Shown here: positions 22,801 through 33,222 of the stretch, one piece after another
How positions within the stretch are numbered: the first letter of the stretch is position 1
Layout of the letters: each line of letters opens with the position of its first letter
Assembly: GCA_964447405.1 (NCBI GenBank)
Contig: CAYUSP010000001.1
Coordinates: 682,001 to 746,000, forward strand
DNA length: 64,000 nucleotides
From: JALNZF01 sp964447405
Lineage (GTDB): Bacteria > Nitrospirota > UBA9217
Reading direction: 5' to 3'
Translations under genes and position numbers: made by a program
Notes under the pieces: generated by a model
What the model saw: only the letters and a program-made list of their open reading frames with translations
What the model was told of the DNA's origin: nothing
The model's database searches: none

Positions 22801-25800
22801 CTATGCCTTCACGACATTGACCATGAAAGCCTTGGTCTCTGGTATCATGGTATTTGCATCCCCAACGGTCGGTGTGAGCAGATTTGCGCTGTCCCCGCCG
22901 CTTCCGTCCTCAGGAAATTGCCATCCAAAGTGCCAGGGCAGGCCGACCTGATGCACGGTGGAGCCGGCAACTTTGAACGGCCTGAAACGGTTGGTCACCA
23001 TGGCAACTGCTTTAATCTCGCCGCGGCCGGATCGGACAATGACCCTATCGCCATTCCTGATGCTTTTTTCCTTGGCGAGTTCCTCGCTCATTTCAACGAA
23101 CATCTCGGGCTGCATCTCCATTTGCCATGGTTGATGCCGTGTCATGACCCCGGTCTGCCAGTGTTCGGAAACACGATAGGTCGTTGCCACGAAAGGATAA
23201 CGGGTATCGCACGAGAAGTAAGCATCCTCCTTGTCGCCGAACAGCTTTATCGTTGGATTGATGCGCTGCTTGGACATGGAATTTTCCTCGAGCGGGCATT
23301 CCAGAGCCTCGTAATGCTCGGGAAAGGGGCCTTCTGCCATGCCGGGCCCGAAAAGGCTGCCAACACCCGATGCCATCATGATGAAGGGCAATTTGCCTTT
23401 TTCTGTTGCCATGGGCGGCGCGGGACCGTCCGGGACATCTCCTACCCAGGTGCCCGGCTTTTTGCTGACAGGGTCCTCTTTGACCGCATCCCATTTCAAT
23501 AACGCGCGTTTCGCGTCCCAGGGTTTCCCGTTCGGATCAACAGATGCGCGGCTATAGATCACCCGCCTGTTGACCGGCCATGCCCAGGACCATTCAGGAT
23601 AGAGGCCCAGGCCCGTGGGATCGTTCTTTCCCTGACGCGCCATCATGTTGATTATTTTGCCTTCTTTCTGGGTATAGCTCTGCGAGTAGATCCAGCAACC
23701 GCATGAGGTGGTGCCGTCTGCTTGTAGATGCACGAAAGATGCGCAGAGGTCGCCTTTTTTACCCAGAAGCTTTGGCGGATTTGCGGTCTTGTCGAAGACA
23801 TCTTCGAGATAGTATCCGTTGATTTCTTTTGCCACATTATGGATGTTGACGTGTTTGATTTTACCGTTCGCGTCCTTTTCTCCGTAATTCCAGGTTAGGT
23901 TCATGATGGGTTCTGTAAATTTGCCGCCCTGTTTCCGATAGAGGCTTTTTACTCGGAAATAGAGCTCGTTCATAATCTCGGAATCCGGTTTGGACTGCCC
24001 GATGGGTTCAATGGCCTTGGTGCGCCACTGTGCCCATCTGCCGGAATTGGTAATGCTTCCTTCCTTTTCCACGGACGACGATGCCGGCAGCAGGAAAACC
24101 TCGGTCTGGATATCCTTGGGATTCAGGCCAGGGCCTTTCCAGAACGATCCGGTCTCATTGTCAAAAAGATTTACGTTCACCATCCATTTGAGTTTGGCGA
24201 GCGCCTGGCGCGTCTTGTTCGAATTGGCTCCGGAGCAGGCAGGATTCTGGCCCCAGGCAAAAAATCCTTCGAATTGACCATCATGCATCTTGTCGAACAG
24301 CATAAGCCATGAGGCATTCATGCCTTCGTCGGTTTTGGGCAGCCATGCATAGCCGAAGTCATTGTCCTTCTTCGCGTTATCACCGTATATTGCCTTGAGG
24401 TAGCTAGTGATGTACTTGCCGCGGTTGGCCCACCAGTTCACACTTTTAGGCTCCTTGGTCTTTGGCGTGAATTTTTCGATATACGCGGGAAGGGCAGTGA
24501 CCGATGCAGTCGGCGTCGGCAGGTAACCCGGGAGGATGTGGAACAGAAGTCCGTGGTCGGTTGAGCCCTGGACATTGCTTTCACCGCGCAGGGCATTGAT
24601 GCCGCCGCCCGCAATCCCCATATTTCCAAGCAGGAGCTGGATGATGCACATAGCCCTGATGTTCTGGGTCCCGACGGTGTGCTGGGTCCAGCCCATGGCA
24701 TAAAGCTCGGTACCGGCGCGGTTCGGCTTTCCCGTGGAAGCAAAGAGCTTGTAGACCTCCTCCAGCTTTTCCTTTGGAGTACCGGTGATCGAGGAGACCT
24801 TATCGAGCGTATACCGTGCATAATGCTTTTTCAAGTGCTGATACACACAGTTTGGATCTTTGAGCGTCGGATCCTTTTTGGGGATGCCGTTTTCATCCAT
24901 CTGAATGGACCAGGTCTTCTTGTCGTATTTCCGGGTCTTTTCATCGTACCCGGAAAAGAGGCCGGCAAGGTCCGCCGGACCTTTGAAGTCAGGATTCACC
25001 AGGAATGAGGCATTCGTGTATTTCACCACATATTCCGAGAAGATGAGATTCTTGTCCAGAATGTACTTAATCATTCCGCCAAGAAATGCGATGTCCGTGC
25101 CGGAGCGCATGGGCGCATACACATCAGCTCGTGCTGCGGTTCTCGTAAATCGAGGGTCCACGACAATGAGCTTGGCCCCGCGCTGTTCCTTTGCTCTCAT
25201 GATCCACTTCATGGAAATGGGGTGGTTCTCGGCAGGGTTTGCACCCATAACGAGGACAACATCAGCGTTCTTGAAATCGATCCAGTGATTCGTCATTGCA
25301 CCGCGTCCGAACGACTCTCCCAGAGCCGCTACAGTTGCGGAGTGTCAAATGCGCGCCTGATGTTCTATATATACCAGACCCCAGGAACGCAGCATTTTCT
25401 GGAGCATGTAGCACTCTTCGTTGTCCAGTGCAGCGCTTCCAACATGGGCGATGGCATCGGTTCTGTTCACCGTAAAGTCCTTTTCAACATCTTTCTCGGT
25501 GCCGTCAGCCTGCTTTTCCTTCACTTTTGATTTGGAAGTAAGTTTAAAGGTCCGATCTCGTGTGTCCTTGACGCGCTTTGCGATTTCGTCGAGCGCCCAA
25601 TCCCATTCCACTTCCTTGAACTCAGCTGACCCAGGAGCTCGATATTTGGGTTTTGTCAATCGCTGAGGATTGTTGATGATCTGGTAAAGCGACGAGCCTT
25701 TTGAGCAGAGCGTACCTTCGCTGATAGGGTGATCGGGATCTCCTTCGGTGTTAACGACCTTGCCGTCCTTGGTATGAACGATGATGCCGCAGCCCACGGA

Positions 25801-25950
25801 ACAGTAGGGACAGATTGTCTTTGTCTCATTAGCACCTTTGGTTCTCAGTTCAGCTGCATCTGCTTTGGCGGGGTCTACCGCAGCGCCGAGTGAACCGAGT
25901 AAAACCGTGCTGCCGGTAACCTTCATGAACTCGCGTCGAGTTACACCCAT
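22801..25950 (-). CDS. fdnG: formate dehydrogenase catalytic subunit, selenocysteine-containing
   Basis: About 1049 residues, read through an in-frame UGA at 25345-25347. The start MGVTRREFMKVTG has AAGGAGG upstream and a twin-arginine signal, so the enzyme faces the periplasm. A [4Fe-4S] site (CPYCSVGCG...TLCSKG) precedes the molybdopterin domains. At the UGA the context is EHQARI-U-HSATVAALGESFGRGAMTNHW, matching the Sec-His active site of E. coli FdnG. It oxidises formate to CO2 at a bis-MGD Mo/W centre. Translation needs SelB and Sec-tRNA, not encoded here. A naive reading splits it into two pieces at 25345 and 25296; the frame is continuous and both sides match, so it is not a frameshift. 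Confidence 0.95.
25315..25347 (-). promoter_or_regulatory. selenocysteine UGA codon and candidate SECIS hairpin
   Basis: The UGA is at 25345-25347. Beginning 19 bases downstream, CTCT-GGG-AGAG (25315-25325) can form a small hairpin with a G-rich loop, at the distance expected for a bacterial SECIS. The larger supporting stem is not convincing by eye. Confidence 0.5.
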
Positions 25951-26357
25951 AGTACGTCCTCCTTCAGTATTGAATTCATTGGCAATGGTGAGGCCATGGA
26001 TATCCTGATCGCTTAACAAAAAGCATTTGATTCCGTATGCGATAGATGTTCTTGATTAATAATGGAGGTAAACAGAATAGTTCACAGAATGCGCAACAGC
26101 TATTAATTAATTTAATGAATTGATTTATTTAAAATATAGGTGAATGTCTGAAGTATGTCAAGAAAAAAGGGATAAAAACGAGGTCCGAAATCACGGTTCT
26201 CGTGCGTAACGGTATTACTTCCCTATTTCATCAACGCTAAATCAGGGCAACTATAAATGCCATTCTTGGATTTGTGCTTTTCTTTCCATGGGGAACGAGA
26301 TATAATTATTTTGCATCGCCGACCTGTTACGCTATTATCCAAAAGGGGGTAATTCAC
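25951..26357. other. intergenic region between fdnG and hsp20
   Basis: 407 bases with no gene I can support. It contains the leftward fdn promoter (26133-26161), a long AT-rich fdn leader with an FNR-like half-site TTGATTAAT at about 26053, and the hsp20 leader with a TATAAT at 26301-26306. Confidence 0.55.
26133..26161 (-). promoter_or_regulatory. promoter of the fdnGHI operon
   Basis: Minus strand: TTGACA (26156-26161), 17 bases, TATATT (26133-26138). It leaves a leader of about 175 bases before the fdnG ATG. Confidence 0.65.
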
Positions 26358-26753
26358 GTGCGTTACCGTTACCTTGCCTATAAATACACGCGGGGACGAT
26401 CCGATTCCGCTTTCCAAAGCTCCTGGGAATCATTTGCTTCATGGCCCGGGCACTCGGCAATCGTCTGGCGGCCGCCTTCGGACATTTACGAGACGCAGGA
26501 AAAGATCATTGTGTTAATCGAACTTGCCGGAATGACCGAGGAGACCATGACGGTCACGTTGTTCAGCGACCTTCTTGTCGTGGAAGGGACGAGGGAACAG
26601 CCGCTTACTGACCTGAATGCCTGCCATCAGTTAGGGATTAAGTACGGTGATTTCAGGGCCGAAATAGACATCCACGCCAGCGTGGATCATGGCAGCGTGA
26701 AGGCTGAGTACAAGAACGGCTTGCTCACGATAGCGCTCCGAAAGATCGATTAA
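26358..26753 (+). CDS. Hsp20/alpha-crystallin small heat-shock protein
   Basis: A 131-residue protein with an alpha-crystallin domain: WRPPSDIYETQEKIIVLIELAGM, LLVVEGTRE and YGDFRAEIDI...YKNGLLTIALRK. The GLL-T motif replaces the usual G-V-L-x-I, a normal variant. Small Hsps hold unfolding proteins without ATP. The start is GTG at 26358, chosen because AAGGGGG lies nine bases upstream. It precedes lon by 80 bases, suggesting a heat-stress pair. Confidence 0.87.
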   Translation: MRYRYLAYKYTRGRSDSAFQSSWESFASWPGHSAIVWRPPSDIYETQEKIIVLIELAGMTEETMTVTLFSDLLVVEGTREQPLTDLNACHQLGIKYGDFRAEIDIHASVDHGSVKAEYKNGLLTIALRKID

Positions 26754-26833
26754 AGCATGAGGGATGTGTATTGGACATTCAGAAGTTTTTCAGAAAGATG
26801 CTCAATTTCAATTTATGGGCCGGGAGCAAATCC

Positions 26834-29206
26834 ATGGAAATCATACAACCAGATTCAGATAAAATACCGCCGGTACCTGCCGAGTTGCCTTTGCTTCCGC
26901 TCAAGGACACGGTCGTGTATCCGCTTACCGTCTATCCGCTGGTGATCGGCAAGGACAAATCGATCAAGCTGATCAATGATGTGACTGTTTCAGACAAGAT
27001 CGTGGGGCTCACGGCGCAGAAAAAGGCTGATCAGGAAGTAACCGCGCTATCCCATGTCTACCCAATCGGTACCATGGCCCGGATACTGCAGATGGTCAAG
27101 GTTCCTGATGGCACGCTGCGGGTGCTGGTCCAGGGTATTGAGCGGATCAGGATCACCGAATTCATTCAAACCGATCCCTATATCAAGGCGCGGGTCACGG
27201 CATTGGCTGACAAGAGTGACAAGTCTGTGGAGCTCGAAGCGCTTATGCGCGGAGTTGCCGAGCTGTTCCAGAAAATGGTGACACTGACGCCGAACATGCC
27301 GGAGGAACTTTCCTCAGCCGCCCTGTCCATTGAAGACCCCCGGCAGCTGGTCTATCTTATCGCGACCAACATTCGTCTGGATTTGCCGCAGCGGCAGGAA
27401 CTGCTCGAAAGCGATTCTCTTCATGACAAACTGTCCAAGCTCATGCAGTATCTGAACCGCGAAGTCGAGGTGCTGGAACTGGGAAGAAAGATTCAAGGCC
27501 AGGCCCGTGATCAGATGCAGAAAGCCGAGCGCGAGTACCTGCTCCGGCAGCAGCTCTCCGCCATACGAAAGGAGCTCGGAGAGGAAGGCGAAGACGGGTC
27601 GGAGATGAAGAACCTGCGCGATAAGATCGATCAGGCAAGCCTTCCTCCAGAGGCGGAAAAAGAGGCGAAGCGGGAACTCGGCAGAATGGAGAAGCTTTCC
27701 CCCGCGTCACCCGAGTTTTCGGTCATCCGCACATACCTCGAATGGATGACAAGTCTGCCCTGGAACAAGACCTCCGCAACAGCAATTGATATCGTAAAGG
27801 CGAAAGCGACCCTCGATGACGACCACTACGATCTCGAGAAGGTCAAAGACCGCATTCTGGAATACCTGTCCGTAAAAAAACTTGGCGAAGAACGAGGGAC
27901 CCAGGAGGGCGTGAAGACACGCGAACCGATCCTCTGCTTCGTAGGGCCACCGGGTGTGGGCAAAACCTCACTCGGACAGTCGATAGCGCGGGCGCTCGGC
28001 AGGAAGTTCATGCGCCAGTCCCTTGGCGGGTTGCACGATGAAGCGGAGATCCGCGGCCATCGCAGGACCTATATCGGAGCCATGCCGGGACGTATCATTC
28101 AGGCGCTCAAACGCGTCGAGACCAGGGATCCTGTGATCATGCTTGACGAGGTCGACAAGATCGGCGCTGACTGGCGCGGCGACCCGTCATCGGCGTTGCT
28201 CGAGGTCCTTGATCCGGAACAGAACAAGGATTTCCGGGACAATTATCTCGATGTGCCTTTTGACCTTTCCAAGGTCATGTTTATCACCACGGCGAACCAG
28301 CTTTCCACTATTCCGCCGCCGCTCTTGGACCGCATGGAGGTCCTGCAGCTGCCCGGCTACACTGAGCATGAAAAGCTGAACATCGCTCAGAAATACCTCA
28401 TCCCCAAGGAGGTCAAGGCCAATGCGCTCAGGATCGAGGAGATCGTGATCGAGGAGGATACGCTTCGTGCAATCATCAAGGAATATACGCGGGAAGCCGG
28501 CGTCAGAAATCTCGAGCGCGAGATCGCTAATGTGTGCAGGAAAACGGCAAAAGCCGTGGCCGAGGGAAAGCCGACTCCCATTACCGTCAAAGCAGGGGAC
28601 CTTCATGATTTTCTGGGTAGACCTAAGTTCTTTGCCGAAACTGCCATCATGATCGACAGACCTGGAGTGGTTACCGGCCTTGCCTGGACACCGTCAGGTG
28701 GCGACATCCTGTTTGTCGAGGCGACCCAGATGCCCGGGAACAAGCAGCTTATGCTTACCGGGCAGCTCGGCGAAGTAATGAAGGAATCTGCCCAGGCAGC
28801 ACTTTCCTATGTGCGCTCACAGGCCGAGGAGTTCGGGATCAACAAGGATTTTTACGAGAAGACAGACATCCACATCCACGTGCCTGCGGGCGCTATTCCC
28901 AAAGACGGGCCGTCAGCCGGAGTTACCATGACCACGGCGATTGTGTCCATGCTCACGGGCAGGATCGCGAAGCATGATCTTGCCATGACCGGAGAGATTA
29001 CGCTGCGCGGCAAGGTGATGCCCATAGGCGGTGTCAAAGAAAAAGTGCTGGCTGCCATGCGCGCCGGCATCAGGACAGTGATTCTCCCCGAAAAAAATAA
29101 AAACGACATTGAGGACGTACCCGAGGATCTGCGCAAGGAGATGGAGTTCATTTTTGTGGATACGATTGACCAGGTAATCAAAAACGCGCTGAAAGAGCGG
29201 CAGTGA
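26834..29206 (+). CDS. lon: ATP-dependent protease Lon
   Basis: About 790 residues: N-terminal substrate domain (LPLLPLKDTVVYPL), coiled coil, AAA+ module with Walker A GPPGVGKTSLG and Walker B VIMLDEVDK, and a protease domain with catalytic Ser694 (KDGPSAGV) and Lys737 (GGVKEK), 43 residues apart as in E. coli Lon. It degrades damaged and regulatory proteins in the cytoplasm. The start at 26834 is supported by GGGAG nine bases upstream; in-frame ATGs further upstream are less likely. Its stop overlaps a possible upstream start of lipA. Confidence 0.96.
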   Translation: MEIIQPDSDKIPPVPAELPLLPLKDTVVYPLTVYPLVIGKDKSIKLINDVTVSDKIVGLTAQKKADQEVTALSHVYPIGTMARILQMVKVPDGTLRVLVQGIERIRITEFIQTDPYIKARVTALADKSDKSVELEALMRGVAELFQKMVTLTPNMPEELSSAALSIEDPRQLVYLIATNIRLDLPQRQELLESDSLHDKLSKLMQYLNREVEVLELGRKIQGQARDQMQKAEREYLLRQQLSAIRKELGEEGEDGSEMKNLRDKIDQASLPPEAEKEAKRELGRMEKLSPASPEFSVIRTYLEWMTSLPWNKTSATAIDIVKAKATLDDDHYDLEKVKDRILEYLSVKKLGEERGTQEGVKTREPILCFVGPPGVGKTSLGQSIARALGRKFMRQSLGGLHDEAEIRGHRRTYIGAMPGRIIQALKRVETRDPVIMLDEVDKIGADWRGDPSSALLEVLDPEQNKDFRDNYLDVPFDLSKVMFITTANQLSTIPPPLLDRMEVLQLPGYTEHEKLNIAQKYLIPKEVKANALRIEEIVIEEDTLRAIIKEYTREAGVRNLEREIANVCRKTAKAVAEGKPTPITVKAGDLHDFLGRPKFFAETAIMIDRPGVVTGLAWTPSGGDILFVEATQMPGNKQLMLTGQLGEVMKESAQAALSYVRSQAEEFGINKDFYEKTDIHIHVPAGAIPKDGPSAGVTMTTAIVSMLTGRIAKHDLAMTGEITLRGKVMPIGGVKEKVLAAMRAGIRTVILPEKNKNDIEDVPEDLRKEMEFIFVDTIDQVIKNALKERQ

Positions 29207-29241
29207 TTTGCATGCGTGTGGAATCTTCTGAAGGGCAGGGG

Positions 29242-30129
29242 ATGAGGCGTCTGCCCAAATGGCTTAAGAGGTCGCAGATCCAGAACGATCGCGGACTCAT
29301 GATACGTGACCTCATTAGGAACAACGGGCTCCATACCGTCTGCGCCAGCGCGGTCTGTCCGAACCGTGCCGAGTGCTGGAATTCCGGCACTGCAGCATTT
29401 ATGATACTTGGCAACGTCTGTACCCGTGCCTGCGGGTTCTGCGGTGTGCGGAAGGGAAATGCCGCAGGTCTTGACCACGAGGAACCGGAACGCGTGGCAC
29501 GCGTCGTATCAAAGCTTGGCCTGCTCCATGCGGTGATTACCTCCGTAACCAGGGACGACGTTCCCGACGGCGGCGCCTCTCTCTTCGCAGACACAATCAA
29601 AGCTATTAAGGCTAATTCTCCGAGGTGCAAGGTGGAAGTTCTGATTCCGGATTTTCAGGGCTCCCAGCAATCGCTCAATGTGGTCCTTGACGCGGCGCCT
29701 GATACGCTAAATCACAATTTAGAAACAATACCGACACTCTACCCAATAGTGAGGCCCAAGGCGGATTATCAGAGATCTCTCGAACTGCTCGATCGCGCGA
29801 GGAAAAGGGGACTTACCACAAAAACTGGCATCATGCTTGGATTCGGAGAGGATCGGGACAAGATAAGAGCAGTGTTTCAGGACGTCCATGAAGCAGGCTG
29901 TTCCATCCTGACGATCGGTCAGTATTTACGTCCGGGTAGAGCACAATTGCCCGTTCAAAAATATTATCACCCTGATGAATTTGCTGCTCTGCAAGAGGAA
30001 GCCCGTTTTATAGGCATTCCAAACGTCATATCCGGCCCCCATGTCAGAAGTTCCTATCATGCAGACGTGCATATGATAAATAACAACCATGCGACTCATG
30101 ATGGTTCAATAGACTACGCAGCATCCTGA
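29242..30129 (+). CDS. lipA: lipoyl synthase
   Basis: About 295 residues. The auxiliary cluster CASAVCPNRAEC and the radical-SAM CTRACGFC are both present, with the C-terminal GPHVRSSYHA whose Ser ligates the auxiliary cluster. The enzyme inserts two sulfurs into octanoyl groups on lipoyl domains. The start is uncertain: 29242 (MRRLPKW, preceded by GAAGGGCAGGGG), 29212 or a GTG at 29203 overlapping the lon stop. Confidence 0.93.
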   Translation: MRRLPKWLKRSQIQNDRGLMIRDLIRNNGLHTVCASAVCPNRAECWNSGTAAFMILGNVCTRACGFCGVRKGNAAGLDHEEPERVARVVSKLGLLHAVITSVTRDDVPDGGASLFADTIKAIKANSPRCKVEVLIPDFQGSQQSLNVVLDAAPDTLNHNLETIPTLYPIVRPKADYQRSLELLDRARKRGLTTKTGIMLGFGEDRDKIRAVFQDVHEAGCSILTIGQYLRPGRAQLPVQKYYHPDEFAALQEEARFIGIPNVISGPHVRSSYHADVHMINNNHATHDGSIDYAAS

Positions 30130-30147
30130 TTGCACAAATAATAAACT

Positions 30148-30975
30148 ATGAAGATATCCGTCGTTGTTCCAACCTATAACCGCCCTCGGGCTCTTAAATT
30201 ATGCCTGCTGAGCCTTGCAAGACAGAGCGTAGTTCCGACTGAAGTTCTTATTGCTGATGATGGGAGCACAGTGGAAACAGGCGAGGCAATCAAAGAGATG
30301 AATCAGGCCTTCAGGCAGGTTTTTCCTATAAAGCATGTTTGGCAGGAGGATATCGGCTTCCGAAAGCCGAAGATTCTTAACGAAACAGTCCGGCAGTCGA
30401 TAGGGGACTATTTGGTATTCATAGACGGCGACTGCATGGCGCATCGCCATTTTATCAAGGCGCATGTCGAAATGAGCCATCCTGATGCAATCCTGGGGGG
30501 AAAAAGGGTCGATATCGGCAGGCGACTCTCTCAAAAACTGCTTGATGAAGGTAGAATTTTAAATTCACTGAACATCCGTCTTCTTCTGGATTCAATGACG
30601 GGCGCTTCTCGCAAGGTGGAAGAGTCATTTCAAATACAGAACAGGCTGCTCAGACAGCTTATGCATCGGGATAAAATACACAATGACGGCATATGGGGCT
30701 GCAATTTCAGTCTGTACAAGTCATTATTTCTTGCTATAAACGGATGCGATGAGGATTTCACTGATGGATCGCTTGAAGATAATGACCTGGGTATTAGAGT
30801 ATTAAACAGCGGAAAACAGATCAGGTCGGTAAGAGGCCTGGCGATAATATTCCATTTATGGCATCCTTCAACATGGAGTTTTGAAAGTGATAAATATTAT
30901 CTTAACCAGCTCATTATAAAAAAGAGGATTGAAAATAAGGAATCCTTCTGTATAAATGGAATTGAAAAAAAATAG
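30148..30975 (+). CDS. family 2 glycosyltransferase
   Basis: A 275-residue GT2 protein: VVVPTYNRPRALKLC and VLIADDGST at the N-terminus, DYLVFIDGDCMAH (DxD-like DGD) at about 91-103, GCNFSLYKSLF and the acceptor-site DGSLEDNDLG (ED) at about 205-214. These are inverting sugar transferases that use nucleotide sugars. It lacks membrane spans. The ATG has no clear ribosome-binding site. It stands just before the envelope gene cluster, on the opposite strand, and probably acts on a cell-surface glycan; the sugar is unknown. Confidence 0.85.
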   Translation: MKISVVVPTYNRPRALKLCLLSLARQSVVPTEVLIADDGSTVETGEAIKEMNQAFRQVFPIKHVWQEDIGFRKPKILNETVRQSIGDYLVFIDGDCMAHRHFIKAHVEMSHPDAILGGKRVDIGRRLSQKLLDEGRILNSLNIRLLLDSMTGASRKVEESFQIQNRLLRQLMHRDKIHNDGIWGCNFSLYKSLFLAINGCDEDFTDGSLEDNDLGIRVLNSGKQIRSVRGLAIIFHLWHPSTWSFESDKYYLNQLIIKKRIENKESFCINGIEKK

Positions 30976-31181
30976 AAGTATGCGGCTTAATTCTGCACTA
31001 CGAACAATAACTGATGATAGGTGACAGGTGATAATTGAAAAACACGCTGGTGAAGATCCAGTGATGAACCAGTGCGAGAAAAGCTACTGTTTTCATGATT
31101 TGACATAATATACATTATCAGACACTGAATAACTATCATTTACATCATCAGGTAATGCCTATAAGTAACTGTTTTATATGC

Positions 31182-32066
31182 CTAAAGCTTTACGCTTAAC
31201 AATCCGTTTATTCTGTCAGAACTTCCAAACTCGCTTTGATGCTTATGAATGAATTGAGTTCCCATGGTAAAATTGAACCTTTCACTCACCAGTCGCAATC
31301 CATAAGTGAAACCGGAAAAATCACCTCCAGTAACTGATAAGCGGTCCTGTCCATTGGTGAAGGAGTATTCCATGAACATCTGTAGATTCCGGTATCTGCT
31401 TATGGGCAAGATAATGCCTGTGTTGGCGATCAAAAAGATATCCTGTCTACGCCTTTCACCAATGTCCTGACCTTTAAGCTGTGCATCCGCATACATGCCA
31501 AGCACATGATCATGCCACGCAATCTCTGTTCCCAGGGATAATCCGGCTTTGATTCCCCAGCGGCTCACGGCCTGTATCTTTCCGTCGATATTATTCTCAG
31601 TCGGAAGCAGAAAAGTCGAGATAATTGCAATAGACGGGCGATTAGGCAAGTCTTCAGGCGCAACGATGTTCCGTTTAAAAGAAATCTCAAAATCCCCAGT
31701 TCTCCGTTCAGTTGGAGCTGTTACTGTAGGACCTTCCTTAATGTGCACATAGGAACTCCTGATAGATACCTCTGCATTCTTCTCTAGCCCCAGGGTAATA
31801 CTAAAGGGAAACTCATTCAGGGTATATTCAGGGAATCTGCTGCTTTCCGACAGCATGGATGCTGACAGTTCGACAATACCGGGGTCAAGTGTGTAGGGCG
31901 AGGTCGTGAAAATGAGGCCCGTGAGCCCGGAAGCGTTGACAGGACGGTTTACCATTAAGATTTCTTCTGCGAAAATGAAGGAAGGATGTAGAAGCATGAG
32001 GAGAGTAATGGCAATACTCTTGAAAAACCATCGTGTGATAGATTTGAAATAATCTGAGCAGGTCAC
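31182..32066 (-). CDS. outer-membrane beta-barrel-like protein
   Basis: A 294-residue protein starting at GTG and overlapping the plsY stop by four bases. A signal sequence (hydrophobic about 17-31, cleavage near FIFAEE) is followed by many alternating amphipathic strands (VELSASM, FSITLGLEKNAEVSIRSSYVHI, IKAGLSLGTEIAWHDHV, FNFTMGTQFIHKH). The ending LLSVKL lacks the usual C-terminal aromatic. I cannot name the family with certainty; it resembles predicted outer-membrane channels of the MetA-pathway type. It is the last gene of the 17-gene envelope run. Confidence 0.6.
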   Translation of the reverse strand: MTCSDYFKSITRWFFKSIAITLLMLLHPSFIFAEEILMVNRPVNASGLTGLIFTTSPYTLDPGIVELSASMLSESSRFPEYTLNEFPFSITLGLEKNAEVSIRSSYVHIKEGPTVTAPTERRTGDFEISFKRNIVAPEDLPNRPSIAIISTFLLPTENNIDGKIQAVSRWGIKAGLSLGTEIAWHDHVLGMYADAQLKGQDIGERRRQDIFLIANTGIILPISRYRNLQMFMEYSFTNGQDRLSVTGGDFSGFTYGLRLVSERFNFTMGTQFIHKHQSEFGSSDRINGLLSVKL

Positions 32067-32665
32067 TTTTTGCCTATTGTTGGCTCTGTACCAGCCAGGA
32101 GACGCTTGATATTCTCACGGTGACGATAATATATCATTGCAAACAGGAAAAGAGAAAGAAACGCATAGGATTTTACTTCGGATAAGCCAGTGACAAATAC
32201 TGCCAGCGGGAAGCAGGCAAAGGAGATGAGCGCTGCTAGGGATGAATACCGCCAAATAAGCGAAGAGGCAAGCCAGACGATTAGGCAGAGCAACCCAATC
32301 CAGGGTGCCACCGCAAGCATAACGCCGTAGCTGGTTGCCACACCTTTCCCACCCTTGAATTTGAGATAGAGGGGAAAATTGTGACCCAGAACCGCTGCAA
32401 CTCCCGTACAGATAGTGGCAAGATTATCCTGAAATAGCGTTTGAGCGATCAGCGTAGGAAGAAGACCTTTCATGGCATCGGCAAAGAGTGTCAGTATCGC
32501 CGCGGTTTTGCCTGCCGCTCGCAGAACATTTGTGGCGCCGATATTGCCGCTGCCGGTTTTCCGAACATCAACGCCAGACATGATCCGGCTGATGATCAGA
32601 CCGAAAGGAATGGAACCGATAAGGTAGGCGCCCCCTATATACAGCAAGACGAGGACAGTGCTCAT
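32063..32665 (-). CDS. plsY: acyl-phosphate:glycerol-3-phosphate acyltransferase
   Basis: A 200-residue membrane protein with five or so spans and the three PlsY motifs: GSIPFGLI, TGSGNIGATNVLR and GHNFPLYLKFKGGKGVAT. It acylates glycerol-3-phosphate from acyl phosphate, the first step of phospholipid synthesis. Its ATG overlaps the pgsA stop (ATGA). Confidence 0.95.
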   Translation of the reverse strand: MSTVLVLLYIGGAYLIGSIPFGLIISRIMSGVDVRKTGSGNIGATNVLRAAGKTAAILTLFADAMKGLLPTLIAQTLFQDNLATICTGVAAVLGHNFPLYLKFKGGKGVATSYGVMLAVAPWIGLLCLIVWLASSLIWRYSSLAALISFACFPLAVFVTGLSEVKSYAFLSLFLFAMIYYRHRENIKRLLAGTEPTIGKK

Positions 32666-33222
32666 GGCCTGTGCGAACTCAATTTCTTCCAGTATTCCTT
32701 AAAGTATCTTCCCGCTGAATAAAGCGACAGAACCATCGCCGTCCAAAGAGCCACGGACCCTAGGGTTCTCAGCCATTCACTGATAAGATAATAATCAAGC
32801 AGAAGTGCCAATACGGCAGTAATCTGGGCGCCTACTTTAAATTTCCCCGAGTTTTCCGCGGCGATGACGATGCCTTCACTTGCGGCCATGGAGCGAAGCC
32901 CGGTAATAGCGAATTCCCTGCCTATGATGATGATAGCGATCCATGACGGGACAACATCCGAACGGATCTCCACCAGGATCACCAGCGCTGACATGATGAG
33001 GATTTTGTCGGCAACAGGATCGAGCAATTTGCCGATCTTTGTCACCTGCCCCCATTTTCGCGCAAGATGACCATCAAGCCAATCCGTTGCCGATGCCAGC
33101 GAAAAAACTATGCCAGCAAGAAGTGCACGAACAGGGCTTGGATCCAACATGAGCATAATGAATATCGGGACTGCTGCGATCCTGCTGAGGGAAAGCAGGT
33201 TTGGAATATTGAATATATTCAC
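32662..33222 (-). CDS. pgsA: CDP-diacylglycerol-glycerol-3-phosphate phosphatidyltransferase
   Basis: About 186 residues starting at GTG (MNIFNIPNLLSLSR) with GGAGGAGG upstream. The CDP-alcohol phosphotransferase signature DG-x2-AR-x8-G-x3-D-x3-D is complete in DGHLARKWGQ...LLDPVADK. It makes phosphatidylglycerol phosphate. The start overlaps the stop of the acyltransferase upstream by four bases; plsY follows with a four-base overlap. Confidence 0.94.
   Translation of the reverse strand: MNIFNIPNLLSLSRIAAVPIFIMLMLDPSPVRALLAGIVFSLASATDWLDGHLARKWGQVTKIGKLLDPVADKILIMSALVILVEIRSDVVPSWIAIIIIGREFAITGLRSMAASEGIVIAAENSGKFKVGAQITAVLALLLDYYLISEWLRTLGSVALWTAMVLSLYSAGRYFKEYWKKLSSHRP

Noticed and set aside
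25297..25347. Apparent frameshift or nonsense mutation in fdnG
   Set aside because: The frame is continuous through a single UGA, and the residues on both sides match the selenocysteine site of formate dehydrogenases.
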